Below the pieces are notes generated by a model. It did no database searches. It was not told the DNA's origin and saw only the letters and a list, made by a program, of their open reading frames with translations. The position numbers and the translations under genes were made by a program. From contig JANTQF010000085.1 of NCBI GenBank assembly GCA_032988165.1, positions 58,481 through 122,480 of the forward strand: a DNA stretch of 64,000 nt. Reading direction: 5' to 3'. Position 1 is the stretch's first letter. Every line of letters starts with the position of its first letter. This DNA comes from Emmonsiellopsis sp. PD_33. Its lineage: Eukaryota; Ascomycota; Eurotiomycetes; Onygenales; Ajellomycetaceae. This document shows, in pieces, positions 12,650 to 23,157 of the stretch.

Positions 12650-13731
12650 ATGCCGGTCACTGGGTATGTCCAAAATATTCTCCCCTATTCTCCCAAGTTT
12701 TTATATATACAAGACCCTAACCTACAATATACAGCTTATACTTTATCCCCGCAACCCAAAACTCACCAACGGTGACGGGTAAGGTGGTCGAGCGGCTTCG
12801 ATCCGCCTACAATCCGACCCTGTCCGGCCACTGGGCCCTCGAACACAGACTACTAAGAGACACGCCATCATGTCTCCCACCAAGCGCCTACGCGCCTCTG
12901 CCTCCCTTACAACCCCGATTCATGCAGTTCCTTTCATTCAGCCACCGCCATCCACACAGCTTCATTTACATATCCGACCGCCCCAGCCCGGACCCATGGG
13001 ACCCTGCAGGACAAGCACCACCAGGTCACAGTGCCACTTCAAAGCAGCACCACCAACAGCAGCATCACCATCATCATCAGCCCGCCATACCCCCGCAACA
13101 ACCCCAACAACAGCAACAACAACAACAACCCAACCCCAACGACCCGCCCCCAAAAACAATGATGATCCTCGACATCCCCTCCTACCGCTCCTTCTACACC
13201 ATGACCGTCCAAGCCTGCGAACCCCTCTGGTGCCACCGCCACACCGTAATCGTGCAAACCGGCCTCGTCTTCGAAGTGGCCGACTTCCGCATCCGCATCG
13301 GCGAAGTCCGCCAGTCACAGCCCGTCACGCGCCTGCGCGGGACCATCGTCGAGATCGAGTATCGCGGTCCCGCTACGAGCCCCAATAATAATATCACCGC
13401 TGGCGCTAGCGGTGAACAGACGTCTACCGGCAGTATAGGTATGGATATCGATGCGGACGGGATTATATATCCCGAGCTCGAGACGGCGGCGGATGTCGAG
13501 GAGATACCCACGGATGAGGACTGGGAGGTTGGGGAGGAGCTGATTCGGGAGTTGTGGGGGAGGTTTGAGGTTGAGGGGGCGAGGGAGGTTATGAGGGGGG
13601 TGCCGCATTTGGGGAAGGAAGCGCGGGAGGCGAGGAGGGAGGGGAGGTTGGGTGATAAGGGGGTTAATGGGAGGATTGCCGGGGTGGATTTGGCGAGGCA
13701 GTATATGGAGGTTTTTAGGTTTAATCGGTGA
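12650..13731 (+). CDS. med20: Mediator complex subunit 20 (Med20/Srb2)
   Basis: Join(12650..12663, 12735..13731), 336 residues. The first exon is only 14 nt (MPVTG); its 71-bp intron has GTATGT, a CCTAAC branch and ACAG. The joined start MPVTGLYFIP is the typical opening of fungal Med20. Residues 1-90 and 145-250 carry the conserved TBP-related fold, and the C-terminus contains the conserved ARQYMEVFRF segment. Residues about 107-142 are an inserted His/Gln-rich low-complexity stretch. Med20 belongs to the head module of Mediator, works with Med8 and Med18, and links regulators to RNA polymerase II in the nucleus. Base composition shifts from C-rich to strongly G-rich along exon 2. Confidence 0.93.
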
Positions 13732-15069
13732 TGAGGGGGGTGGGTGTGGGTGTGGTTGGGGTTTTTGGTGGGTTGGGTTAGTGGAGACGGATTTGGGGGT
13801 GAGCTTGGGGGGGAGAGTTTTCGTTTTTCTCTTATGGTTATGCGATGGAGAGGGGCTGAGGGGGTTTTGGGATGTGTCTTGAGGGGAATCTAGGTTATTG
13901 GTTATTCTTTTGATAGCATGTGTGGGTTATATATTATACATGTTAATCAAAACATCCCGCGTTGGATTTGATTTTGTGATAGAGGCTAGTAATGTAGGAG
14001 GTGTGGCTTACATATCTCAATCGGAGTCTAGTATTTACTACACTGCACACCCCTCAAACTCTACGGAATAGTAATCACACCTACCTATCTACCACCATCC
14101 CAAGTTCGACATAATGCCCCAGGCTAGGCACATACATAAGTAATCATATACGGCAGGAGTTCATTTTCGTGCCCGTGGGAGAGGATCGGGAAGATAGACG
14201 GGTTGGCTGGATGGGACAATGAAATGAAAAAGGGGAAAAGTACGCTATGGTATGACCGAGCATCCAGACTGACTGACATTGGTTAAAGCAAAGGTAAATG
14301 CCATTTGCAAACATCATTGTTGAGTCTTAAAATATCGAAAAAACAAACAAAGGCATGATCAGGATGTAGGAGAAAAATACCTAAAGGCGACAGAGCTTGT
14401 TGATTTCAAGTGTAGCAAGTTGGTTATCATTGATGACAAAAAAAGAAAAAAGAATACGAAAAGGAAAATGGAAATGGATAAGGGCCCCAAAAAAAAAAGA
14501 ATTCAGTCACGGCGGTCTCTTTCTTTTGCATACGTTCATTCAAAGCTGGCTTTTTGCAAAAAGAAAAGAAAAAACTTTCAATTCATAAGAGTGAGTCGGA
14601 CGGGTAAAACATAACATGGGTGGGAAACAAAGCAAGCCAAACAGTGGGGGAGCTATATAGAGAAAAAAAGGGGGGGTCATATGGAAAGCGAAGCAGGCTT
14701 CAAAAGGGACCTAAAGGGGGGGGGAAACAAGAATGAATTCAATGGTAATGGGTAGGTGTTTAAACACGCGCTACCGGGGGCTTTCTTTTTTTTTTTAATA
14801 TCTTTTTCTGTGTTTTCAATTCCCGTCCTCCAGTCCCAATCTATCATTCCCACTGCGCCTTTAATAGGTGTTCATGGAGTAAATGGGTCTAGCGCTCCTC
14901 GATACCCCTCGGCACTAACGAAATTGACACTTGCGAAGAGGGAAAGTGAATGTCGCCCAGATCCGATGGGTTTGGCTTAACATATGACAGGGAAGCTGGG
15001 CTGGACAAAAAAAATAAACGTAACTCGACCTCTCGTATCTCAGCGGGTAAGGATATTTGGAACGGCCGT
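13732..15069. other. Convergent 3' flank between Med20 and calmodulin
   Basis: Both flanking genes end here, so this 1.3-kb stretch mainly holds two 3' UTRs and terminators. It is rich in poly-A and poly-G runs. No gene is supported. Confidence 0.6.
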
Positions 15070-15964
15070 TTATTTCTGCATCATGAGTTGAACGAACTCG
15101 TTGTCTTGAAAAAGAGAGCCACGCATTAGTTTATATCCACACTCTACGGGTCTCTGTTTAACTCACAGTCGATTCGCCCATCACCATCCTGGTCCGCCTC
15201 GCGGATCATCTCGTCAACCTCGTCGTCGGTCAGCTTCTCACCGATCGAAGTCATGACGTGACGCAACTCGGCGGCGGAAATGAATCCGTTGTTGTCACGA
15301 TCGAAAACCTTGAACGCCTCTCGGATCTCCTCCTCGGAATCTGTATCCTTCATTTTCCGTGCCATCATAGTCAAGAACTCTAGAGAACGTTTGCTTAGTT
15401 AGACACAGTATTATTGATTGGCATTAAAACCAGGGAAACAGCACTAGAGGCCATACCTGGGAAGTCAATGGTTCCGTTGTTGTCGGCGTCAACTTCGTTA
15501 ATCATATCCTGTAACTCGGATTCGGAGGGGTTCTGTCCCAGGGACCGCATTACGGTACCCAGCTCCTTGGTGGTGATTTGTCCTTTATTGCAGACGAGAT
15601 GTCAGCCAAAAGCTCATTATGTTAAAGGCCATCGTTTTCTTCTCTGTGTCCTTTTGGGTCGTGTGGGAGCCATATACTGACCGTCGCCATCTTTGTCCTA
15701 CACACAGGGGCAGGGGAGTCAGCAGTATCCCGAGGTAGTGGGGCAACAGCCAGTCGAACAATAATAAGCAGGAAGACAACTTACGAAGAGGGAGAAGGCC
15801 TCCTTGTACTCAGACACTTGCTCTTCGGTCAGCGAATCGGCCTGGAGGCGGCGAAGTGATGTTAGCTGTCAGGTCATATTCCCTCGAACATCGATGCGGG
15901 CACCCCACAAGGAGGGGTTGAACAGAGGGGGCCGCATCTCGCGGACCAGGGCACGACGTACCAT
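15070..15964 (-). CDS. cmdA: Calmodulin
   Basis: Six exons: complement(15070..15104, 15167..15379, 15457..15582, 15682..15697, 15785..15841, 15962..15964), exactly 149 codons plus stop. Exon 1 is the ATG alone (ATG|GTACGT), exon 2 encodes [19 protein letters not shown], and exon 3 is a 16-nt microexon (DKDGD). All four EF-hand loops are intact (DKDGDG, DADNNG, DRDNNG, DQDGDG) and the protein ends VQLMMQK. Calmodulin is the cytosolic Ca2+ sensor that activates calcineurin and CaM kinases, and is usually single-copy and essential in fungi. Upstream, a retrotransposon begins 152 bp before the start codon, so only a short pyrimidine-rich leader/promoter piece remains in place. The gene itself shows no damage. 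Confidence 0.97.
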
Positions 15965-16116
15965 GGTTATGGATATGTAAAGAACAGTAACTCAACAGAG
16001 AGAGAGGGTCAAGCGGCGATTGCAGGCGGATAGAGAGCAGAGCGGGATAGTTGCACCTCTTGGGGGGTTGGAGTGTGTCGGAGCAGCGTGGGGAGAGATC
16101 TGGTGGGCTGAACTTG
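15965..16116 (-). promoter_or_regulatory. Remaining proximal calmodulin promoter/5' UTR
   Basis: These 152 bp separate the calmodulin ATG from the retrotransposon. On the coding strand the piece is pyrimidine-rich (CCCTCTCTCTCTG near 16000), as in fungal leaders. It ends at the ACTTG target duplication. The rest of the ancestral promoter now lies beyond 21348. Confidence 0.6.
16112..16116. repeat. Target-site duplication, left copy (ACTTG)
   Basis: ACTTG directly precedes the 5' LTR and recurs directly after the 3' LTR at 21348-21352. Five base pairs is the usual copia target duplication. Confidence 0.93.
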
Positions 16117-16230
16117 TGTAGGCCGTAGGCCGCCTCCAATCTCCCGATCGGGCTTAGCACAAACACATGGTCACACAGTAGATAGATCTCTCACTAGCTA
16201 GGCAATACAAGAGTCTTTAGCCTTCCCACA
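16117..16230 (+). repeat. 5' LTR of copia element
   Basis: 114 bp, TG...CA ends. It differs from the 3' LTR at 10 bases, all transitions, grouped at seven sites explained by CpG decay. This copy still has four CpGs, unlike the rest of the element. Its antisense strand faces calmodulin. Confidence 0.95.
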
Positions 16231-16246
16231 GGTTATAGCCCAGTAT
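16231..16246 (+). other. Putative primer-binding site resembling initiator-Met tRNA anticodon arm complement
   Basis: GGTTATAGCCCAGT begins immediately after the 5' LTR. It resembles the complement of the initiator-tRNA-Met anticodon region (GGTTATGAGCCC..), as used by Drosophila copia, which primes from a tRNA half. The comparison is from memory and has a one-base gap. Confidence 0.45.
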
Positions 16247-16699
16247 ACATTTTTTCATTCAAAAACACTGCAAAAACAACTGGAAGGTTCATATGACCTG
16301 GATATCTCTTATATTTCACTATTTGATATTCAATTCTGTGAAATTTACACATCCTTACACCTCAAATTGCATGAGAAAATTTTTTCAGAGGAATTTTCAC
16401 CCAAATCAGCCTCTTTACTTCTAACCTATTTTTCAGAGACTACATCATTAATTAGCTTGATTAAGTGTCATAAAGATGTACAGCATGCTCAGTGATCTTC
16501 CTATTACCCCCTAAATAGATGCTACAGCTTGGCTCACCCCTAACAGGGTAACTCTTATTAGTATAATTTCATTACAGATCAGATAATAGCTCATCAACTA
16601 CTCTGATATTAATTTTAATAAGGGAGATGATAGCTTAGAATCTTTTATAACTTATAAAGCTCATAATATATATAAATAGTAATATATAATATAGAATGA

Positions 16700-19600
16700 A
16701 GAGATAGAGATTATTTATAATAGTATGTTCATCTTTGCCTATAACCCTATAGGAGACCCTAATAAATCAATTATAATAACTAAAGAGGCACTAAGAGATT
16801 TAATAGCATAAATTCTTAATTCTGCAAGAGAGATGATATATTAACAACTAGTCTATCAATTAACCTTCACAGTTAATATCTTATATACTGAGGTATATAA
16901 ATATCAAAAAAAAATAGACTCTATTATTATTATAAAGAAGATTATCACATTTAACAGCTTTAACTACAATATGTAGCAGAATAGTATATTAGATGATATT
17001 AAGATAATTGAAGGATCTAACATTCTACTTAACTATAAGATAGTCTCCTCTAAAGAAATCTAATATGAGAGGGCTAAATAATTTATAAAATTAAAAATAC
17101 TATATCATCATATCCTATCTAGCCTGCACAGAAATGTATGTGAAGTCATTAAAGACTTAAAACCTAATAATACTACTACAGTTTAGGATATAATTAACAC
17201 TAAATATACAGTCTCTCTAGTAGAGGAACATATAAATATTATTAAGAAGCTCACAGGCCTATTTATTAAGAACATTAACTATATGCCTTATCAACACTAA
17301 TTTCACTATTTTATAGCTCACTATAGAGTATTATCCTATGATTTAGAAGACATCTATTATAATTTTTTCCTTCTAGACCTCAGAGATTTCCAGAAAGCAT
17401 TCATCAAGTCACATTTGAATGATTTCTATACTAATGGCCAGGATAAGATCATTAATATTAATATAGATAACCTTATAAAATAGTTGTCTAATTAGGCTGA
17501 AAAGAAATCTACAGCCCTAAGAATATAGAATTTCAGTGCAAACTTCATAAATCCCTCAATTAATAATTTAGATAATAAGTAGACCTACTCTCATTATAAG
17601 AATATTAATCATACTGATAAACAGTGCTGGCACCTGCACTCTAAATGTAAGCTCAATTAACTTAAGGAGATTAAAAAATAGAATGGGAATAAGAGTAAAG
17701 ATAGGCATAGAAAGGGTAAAGGTAGTTTTGATGATATAAAAACTAATAAATCTATAAATAATAAGGATTTAATGGTAGATTAATCATCTATAAACACTAT
17801 TATAATCTATAAACTATAGGAAGATATACTCTTAATAACCCTGTAAAATGCTACAGCTCTTAAGTCATAGTTATTAGATATAGAAGCTAGTCTAAATATG
17901 ACTAGCAAATATTTTTCTCTTATAAAGACTCAACTCTATACAGGCAAACTAACAGTTAACTCCACTACAGGCAGGAAAGAGCATATTAAAGAGATAAAGT
18001 ACTTAGTTTTTAAGGTTAAGAGTAGTAACATCATCATACAGAACATTCACTACATTCTCAAACTAACAGTTAACTTACTGTCCTTCACAGCTCTGGAGGA
18101 TTAAGAATATAGATTTACCCTCTCTAATACTAACCTTACATACTTTATTTACAGGTCTCTAAATAGTATTATTTTTCATGCAGTTCAGACCCCTAGCAAG
18201 AGCTTATATGAAATAGTTAAATATAAATATAAATGAGATCTTAATAGTATTAGTAGAGTAATAAACTTCATGGTGAAATCATATGATTATAGAATGCTAG
18301 ATTCAGCCTAAAAAATCAGACTTTCACTTATAGCTGCTACTATCATCACATTTCTAAAAACATTTGATAAAACTAAATCTGCAGATACAAACTCTAACTC
18401 TATAAGTAAAACTCTTACTGAGTAGCATCAGAATCTTGGCCACATTCACACAGGCACTATTATTATGATATTGAAAGATCTGAAATCTAATATTAAAATT
18501 AATAGCCCAAAAACAGGACTTTTCTACAAAAAATGTGTTGAAGCCAGTATGACTCATTATTACTCATAAAAACTCATACTATAATCTCTATAATCAATTA
18601 AAAAGATCCATATCAATCTTGTAGGAAAAAGTAGAACATTAGAAGATCTATCTGACTATCCTCTAAAGTCTCATAAAGAGATTAAATATTAAATATTAAT
18701 TACATGTGATGCTACTCATATAAGGTAAATGTATTTCTTAAAGTCAAAAGATAGAGCTATTAAATTCTTTACCCTCTAGCTCAAATTTATAAGGAATCTC
18801 AGTTACAGATCTCCCACATTCATATGAATAGATATTAATGATATTTTTTAGTCCACAAAAATGAATAAGATTATAATTAAATATAATATTAAATGAGAAC
18901 CAATTATCTTCTAATCTTCTCATCAAAATGATATCTTTAAATATAGCATTCAAATAATAATACAGTGCATGAGAGTAGTTCTATTTATAAGTAATCTACT
19001 CAAGAAATTCTAAGTAGATATTATAGATATAGTTATTATAATAACTAATAACATTCCTATATTTATAGTTTTATATAATAATATATTCTAGCTGCAGACA
19101 GCAGATTCTATAACCTCTAGTCTCTATATAATATTATGGTGCACACTTACAAACCTGTCATCTCAGGTGAAATATTTTTGTTAAATTAGAACTAAGGTTT
19201 ACACTCACCTGCATAGCTCATAGAAGCCTGCAGATAAATTATCCCCTCACATAAAATTATATAGATTAATTGAATTTAATAGAATATTAATTTTTCAGCT
19301 TTAGAATTCTAAGTTTAATAAAATACTTTATATATCAGACATTTGATTTGTGCCATCAAAGCCAGATCTTAAACATACTAATAGCCTGAAAACTGATGTC
19401 TGGAGCTCTGAGGCACCTAATATCAATATAACTAATATAGTAGAGGATGAGGAACCCCTTAAGGATAGTAAGTGATTCTACTCTATTAGTACCTATACAG
19501 TTTACATCTCTTCACTCAATATAGATGCTCTCTCTAAATCATATAAGAACATCATATTATAGCTAAGGGAGATAAGAGAATACTGGCAAAAATTAATGCA

Positions 19601-21140
19601 ATATAAGATAATTAATTTAGAACAGTAGAACATATAATATCTAATCCCCTAGTCTAATATACCTGCTAAGGAATTAGTGGCCTCTAGCTACTAAATGTTC
19701 ATTGAAAAAGATCAACCAACCAATTCAAATGCAGATCCTAATAGTATCCTATAGAAGTCTTACTGAGTAATCTGCAGGAACTAGCTTAAGAAGAATAGTA
19801 GAGTAGAGACTTACATATCTATAATAATTAACACTATAAACTACTTATTATTTATTATAGTAGTATAATGTAGGTAAACACTTCAGCAGGTAGACATCAT
19901 ACTAGCCTACTTATACAGACATCTGAGTAAAATTATTTATATAAGATAATCTTCTGGTTTTAAATCAGATGCTCTGAAAACACTCATCTGCACTGTAAGG
20001 GGTAGTCTCTATGAATTAAATTTAGCTGTGAGAATCTGATATGATTTTCTAACAGCTCTCCTCATAAGAATAGAATTCATTATGAGTTTGTATGATCTAA
20101 ATTTATAGTAATATACTACTAAATCTTACCTCTATATGACTATTTATATTAATAATTTAAATATAATGTCTGAAGATCCTATAAACACTAATTGACTAGT
20201 GTGTGAATTAAATGAGCATTTTGAGATTAAAGATCTATATGAACTAGAGAAATATTTAAGCATAAAAGTAAGCTATATATCTGAGAAGATTAAATTGACT
20301 TATTAATACTATATCAACTATTTAGTAGAGAATTTCTATATGGAAGACATCATCATCATGCATATACTCATAAAGAAGTCTTTTAGATTCAATAATTCTC
20401 TCATCTTAGAGAGTAAAGGTAGTTTTATAAAGTAACATTACCAACAGGGTGTGAGCTGCATCTAGTATCTTACAGTTAAAACTCAGCCTGATATTATGTG
20501 CACAGCCTCATTACTTAGCCAGTATAGCATTAACCTAACACTAAAATTGTGGAAGACATTATTATACATCATCTAATATTTAAAAGGAACACCTAATATA
20601 AGCCTTTTTTATAAGTATCTCAACAGCCTGATTCTTAACTTCCCAAATAATGCCTACCTCCTAATTAGATATATAGATTCTGATTGGGCAAATATTTTAA
20701 ATAGCAATTAAAAATCTACATCCAGCTATGTATTTAAGCTCACAGGTGCCCCAATATTATGGCAGTCTACTAAATAGGCCTATATATTACTTAGCTTGAA
20801 TGAAGTCAAATACATTGCACTTAGTAAGGCAGTTTACAAGGTAATATGGATTCAGAATCTCATGTTAGAGATCAAATTTATAACTACATCTTCTATATAG
20901 ATTCTTATAGATAATAAAGGAGTAATAAATCTCATTCAAATCACTATAATTACAGCCCATAGCAAGCATATAGATATACATTTTCATTACTTATAATCTT
21001 AGTTAAAGAATGATGTTATATTATTAGAATACATCTCTATAACTAAAATGGCAGCTAATGATTTGATAAAGTCTCTAAGTATAGTTGCATTTGATCATTT
21101 CATGAAATTGCTAGGGCTTTCTGGTAGAAAAGAAGAAAAA
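16700..21140 (+). pseudogene. Decayed copia gag-pol
   Basis: Fragments readable around stop codons: the pre-integrase segment ending NLLS near 18080, HQNLGH near 18430, an RT fragment GSLYELNLAVRI near 20005-20040, the RT catalytic YVDD position now YINN (20145-20156), RNase H pieces YIDSDWA (about 20680) and KSTSSYVF, and a closing HSKHIDIHFHYL block near 20960. Boundaries are approximate because every frame is broken by TAG, TAA or TGA. Loss of catalytic aspartates and the many stops make it non-functional. Confidence 0.88.
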
Positions 21141-21224
21141 TAGCAAGTCTTTATATGTATCTAGGGTTTTTCCACTGATTAGCAGTGTTTTTGTGAGATC
21201 TATGTGTTTCACACAGCTCTGCTT

Positions 21225-21233
21225 GAGGGGGGG
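21225..21233 (+). other. Polypurine tract of copia element
   Basis: GAGGGGGGG abuts the 3' LTR, the position of the plus-strand priming site in LTR retrotransposons. Confidence 0.85.
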
Positions 21234-21347
21234 TGTAGGCTGTAGGCCACCTCCAATCTCCTGATTGGGCTTAGCACAAACATGTGGTCACACAGTAGAT
21301 AGATCTCTTGCTAGCTAGGCAATATGAGAGTCTTTAGCCTTCCCACA
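21234..21347 (+). repeat. 3' LTR of copia element
   Basis: 114 bp, same ends as the 5' LTR. It has no CpG left, whereas the 5' LTR keeps four. Confidence 0.95.
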
Positions 21348-21352
21348 ACTTG
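21348..21352. repeat. Target-site duplication, right copy (ACTTG)
   Basis: It matches the left copy at 16112-16116 exactly and directly follows the 3' LTR. Confidence 0.93.
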
Positions 21353-21856
21353 GCCCTGCAGACAACGTGACCTCACCCCTCTGCTCGCTTGGACTCGCGC
21401 CAAGCCGCTTTCGACAAGCTTGTCAGGTGCGGCTCAATTCTGTCGTCAACCTCCTCTGCTCGAACATCCAACTCACGGCCAGCTACAGATGCACAGCCAG
21501 TGCTGCATTCAATTTGGCCTGCAATTGGCCGGGGTGTGGCACGCTGGAGTGTGCGCCCTTCACTGTGTGCTATGGCTGCCTCTGTCCTGTTAAGTTAACC
21601 TCAGCTTGGGCTTCCGAATACCGATCCTTGCCCATGCCTAGCCAGCCCTACGGATGGGTCCGCGAAACAGATATTAACTGCACTGCCTCACATCAGGTAC
21701 ATCTGCAGTTTACCGAATCTTGCTTATTTCCATTATACCAAGGCCGAGTCAAAGACAGACTCAAAACGCCCTGTTTTGCTATGTTCCTATTCCAAAACCG
21801 CTCTATAAGGTGCTTCCAGTTCATGTCTGATTCCCAACTCCTACCCTGGAGATACC
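21353..21856 (-). promoter_or_regulatory. Displaced distal calmodulin promoter / 3' flank of the dehydrogenase gene
   Basis: Removing the transposon would place these 504 bp directly upstream of 15965-16116, giving a spacer of about 650 bp between the dehydrogenase stop and the calmodulin ATG. The base composition is normal (balanced GC, CpGs present), in sharp contrast to the adjoining element. An ATTGG (CCAAT on the minus strand) lies near 21524. A 177-codon plus-strand frame here is not convincing. Confidence 0.5.
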
Positions 21857-23157
21857 TCATGACACCCAATTTTCCTTTCTTGCCGTGGCCAATATCTTGA
21901 TGTGATTGCCGGCGTTCTCAGTGAGCTCTTTAAATCCCTTCTCTACGATATCTTCCAAATGGACGCGGCGTGTGATCATCCGCTCGACCCCTGCGAAATG
22001 GCCTGCGTGGCGGTCAGACCCTATTGGTTCAATAAAAACGCAATACCTCTTACCTGCGTTAAATGCGGTCACAGTCTCTTTGAAATCGTTCTCGTTGTAT
22101 GCCAAAAATGCCTTGAAGGTCAGCTCTTTCGATATAAAATGGGCAAATGGCAACGTCAACTGTTGATAGAGTTAGCGTGGACGAGCAGCCCAAGCTGCTG
22201 ACAAAGTCTCGTCCTCACCGGAATCTTCGGTATTGCCAGGTTGGCATATGTCCCCTGAGATTTTAGACTATCGCATCCGGCCTTGAACCCTTCTTGCGTC
22301 CCAGCGCAATCGAATACCACCCCCACTCCCTTGCCGCCGGTAAGTTCCCTACACTTCAATCCGAGATCGACCTCCGTCGGGTCGAAAACAGCATCGGCAA
22401 TCTCGCCCAAAAATTCTCTGCGATTTTCAGCCACCTCAGATACAATTATCATTGTAGCTCCCCAAGCCTTGAGCACAAAAATTGTCGATACGCCGACAGG
22501 ACCACCACCAACGACCAAGACTGGAACCTCTTTCAAATTCCTCACACCGCACTGACTAACAGCATGCCATCCAACCGCCAGAGGCTCAATTAGGGCGGCT
22601 GCAGCCAAATCAACTTCATCGGGAAGCAGATGAACCATCTCGGGTGAGACAGCAATCATTTCAGAAAGACCGCCTCCTCCACCAGAAAGACCAAGGAATC
22701 CGATATGTTGGCAGCAATTGGTAGCAGATCCGTTGCATGGCCCACAAGACGAGCAGTAGAACCTGGGATCGACGACGACTGCCTGCCCCGGAAGAAACGA
22801 TGATGTAGGCGGCGCTTTAACCACACGGCCGGAGAGCTCATGGCCCATTGTAATAGGCAGCACCTCACCAGTTAATGGGTGAGGGCCTCTCCCCTCGTTA
22901 CTGGGTATCGCCCATGGCCCTAGGTCACCAGTCAGCACAGCACAGATTAAGCAGATATGAGTATCCTAAACTCAAGATGCCAGAGAGGAATGTAGCATCA
23001 TCGATACAACTCCCTCACCTCTGATATACTCATTCAGGTCACTCCCACAGATCCCACACCACTCCACCGCGATCAGAACATGGTCATCGGACGCTGTCGG
23101 AACATCTACCTCCTCAATGCGGACATCCCCTGCAGCGTAGTAACGTGCGGCTTTCAT
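21857..23157 (-). CDS. Zinc-dependent medium-chain dehydrogenase, (R,R)-butanediol dehydrogenase-like
   Basis: Complement(21857..22159, 22219..22919, 23019..23157), 380 residues, normal length for the family. Catalytic-zinc ligands appear as GIC37GSD and GH73E; the structural-zinc lobe is C102-x2-C-x2-C-x7-C116; GGGPVG (184-189) is the NAD(H)-binding turn. Introns have GTGAGG donors, with CTAG and ACAG acceptors; the second shows a GCTAAC branch. The family interconverts acetoin and 2,3-butanediol or related vicinal ketols and diols in the cytosol. The next gene upstream on the same strand is a ThDP carboligase that could make such ketols, so the two may act in sequence. Sorbitol/xylitol dehydrogenase activity is the main alternative. 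Confidence 0.88.

Larger units (their letters stand above)
16117..21347 (+). mobile_element. Ty1/copia LTR retrotransposon, full length but inactivated
   Basis: The 5231-bp element has two 114-bp LTRs starting TGTAGG and ending CCCACA. It is flanked by the perfect 5-bp target duplication ACTTG (16112-16116 and 21348-21352). A primer-binding-like site follows the 5' LTR and a polypurine tract precedes the 3' LTR. Plus-strand remnants appear in copia order: zinc-knuckle-like Cys/His residues (about 17.63 kb), protease/pre-integrase (NLLS at 18.08 kb; HQNLGH at 18.43 kb), reverse transcriptase (about 19.98-20.4 kb) and RNase H (20.68-21.0 kb). Stop codons interrupt every frame. I found no CpG dinucleotide from the end of the 5' LTR to the end of the element, and the interior is very AT-rich. 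Confidence 0.95.

Noticed and set aside
17898..18953. Short frames of 60-70 codons inside the AT-rich block
   Set aside because: These are fragments between stop codons of decayed copia gag-pol and not separate genes.
16117..21347. Horizontal transfer as explanation for the AT-rich block
   Set aside because: LTRs, target duplication, polypurine tract and copia domain order explain it as a retrotransposon altered by CpG-directed decay.
21367..21900. 177-codon plus-strand frame next to the transposon
   Set aside because: No recognisable domain. It overlaps the end of the dehydrogenase gene and fills what should be calmodulin promoter DNA.
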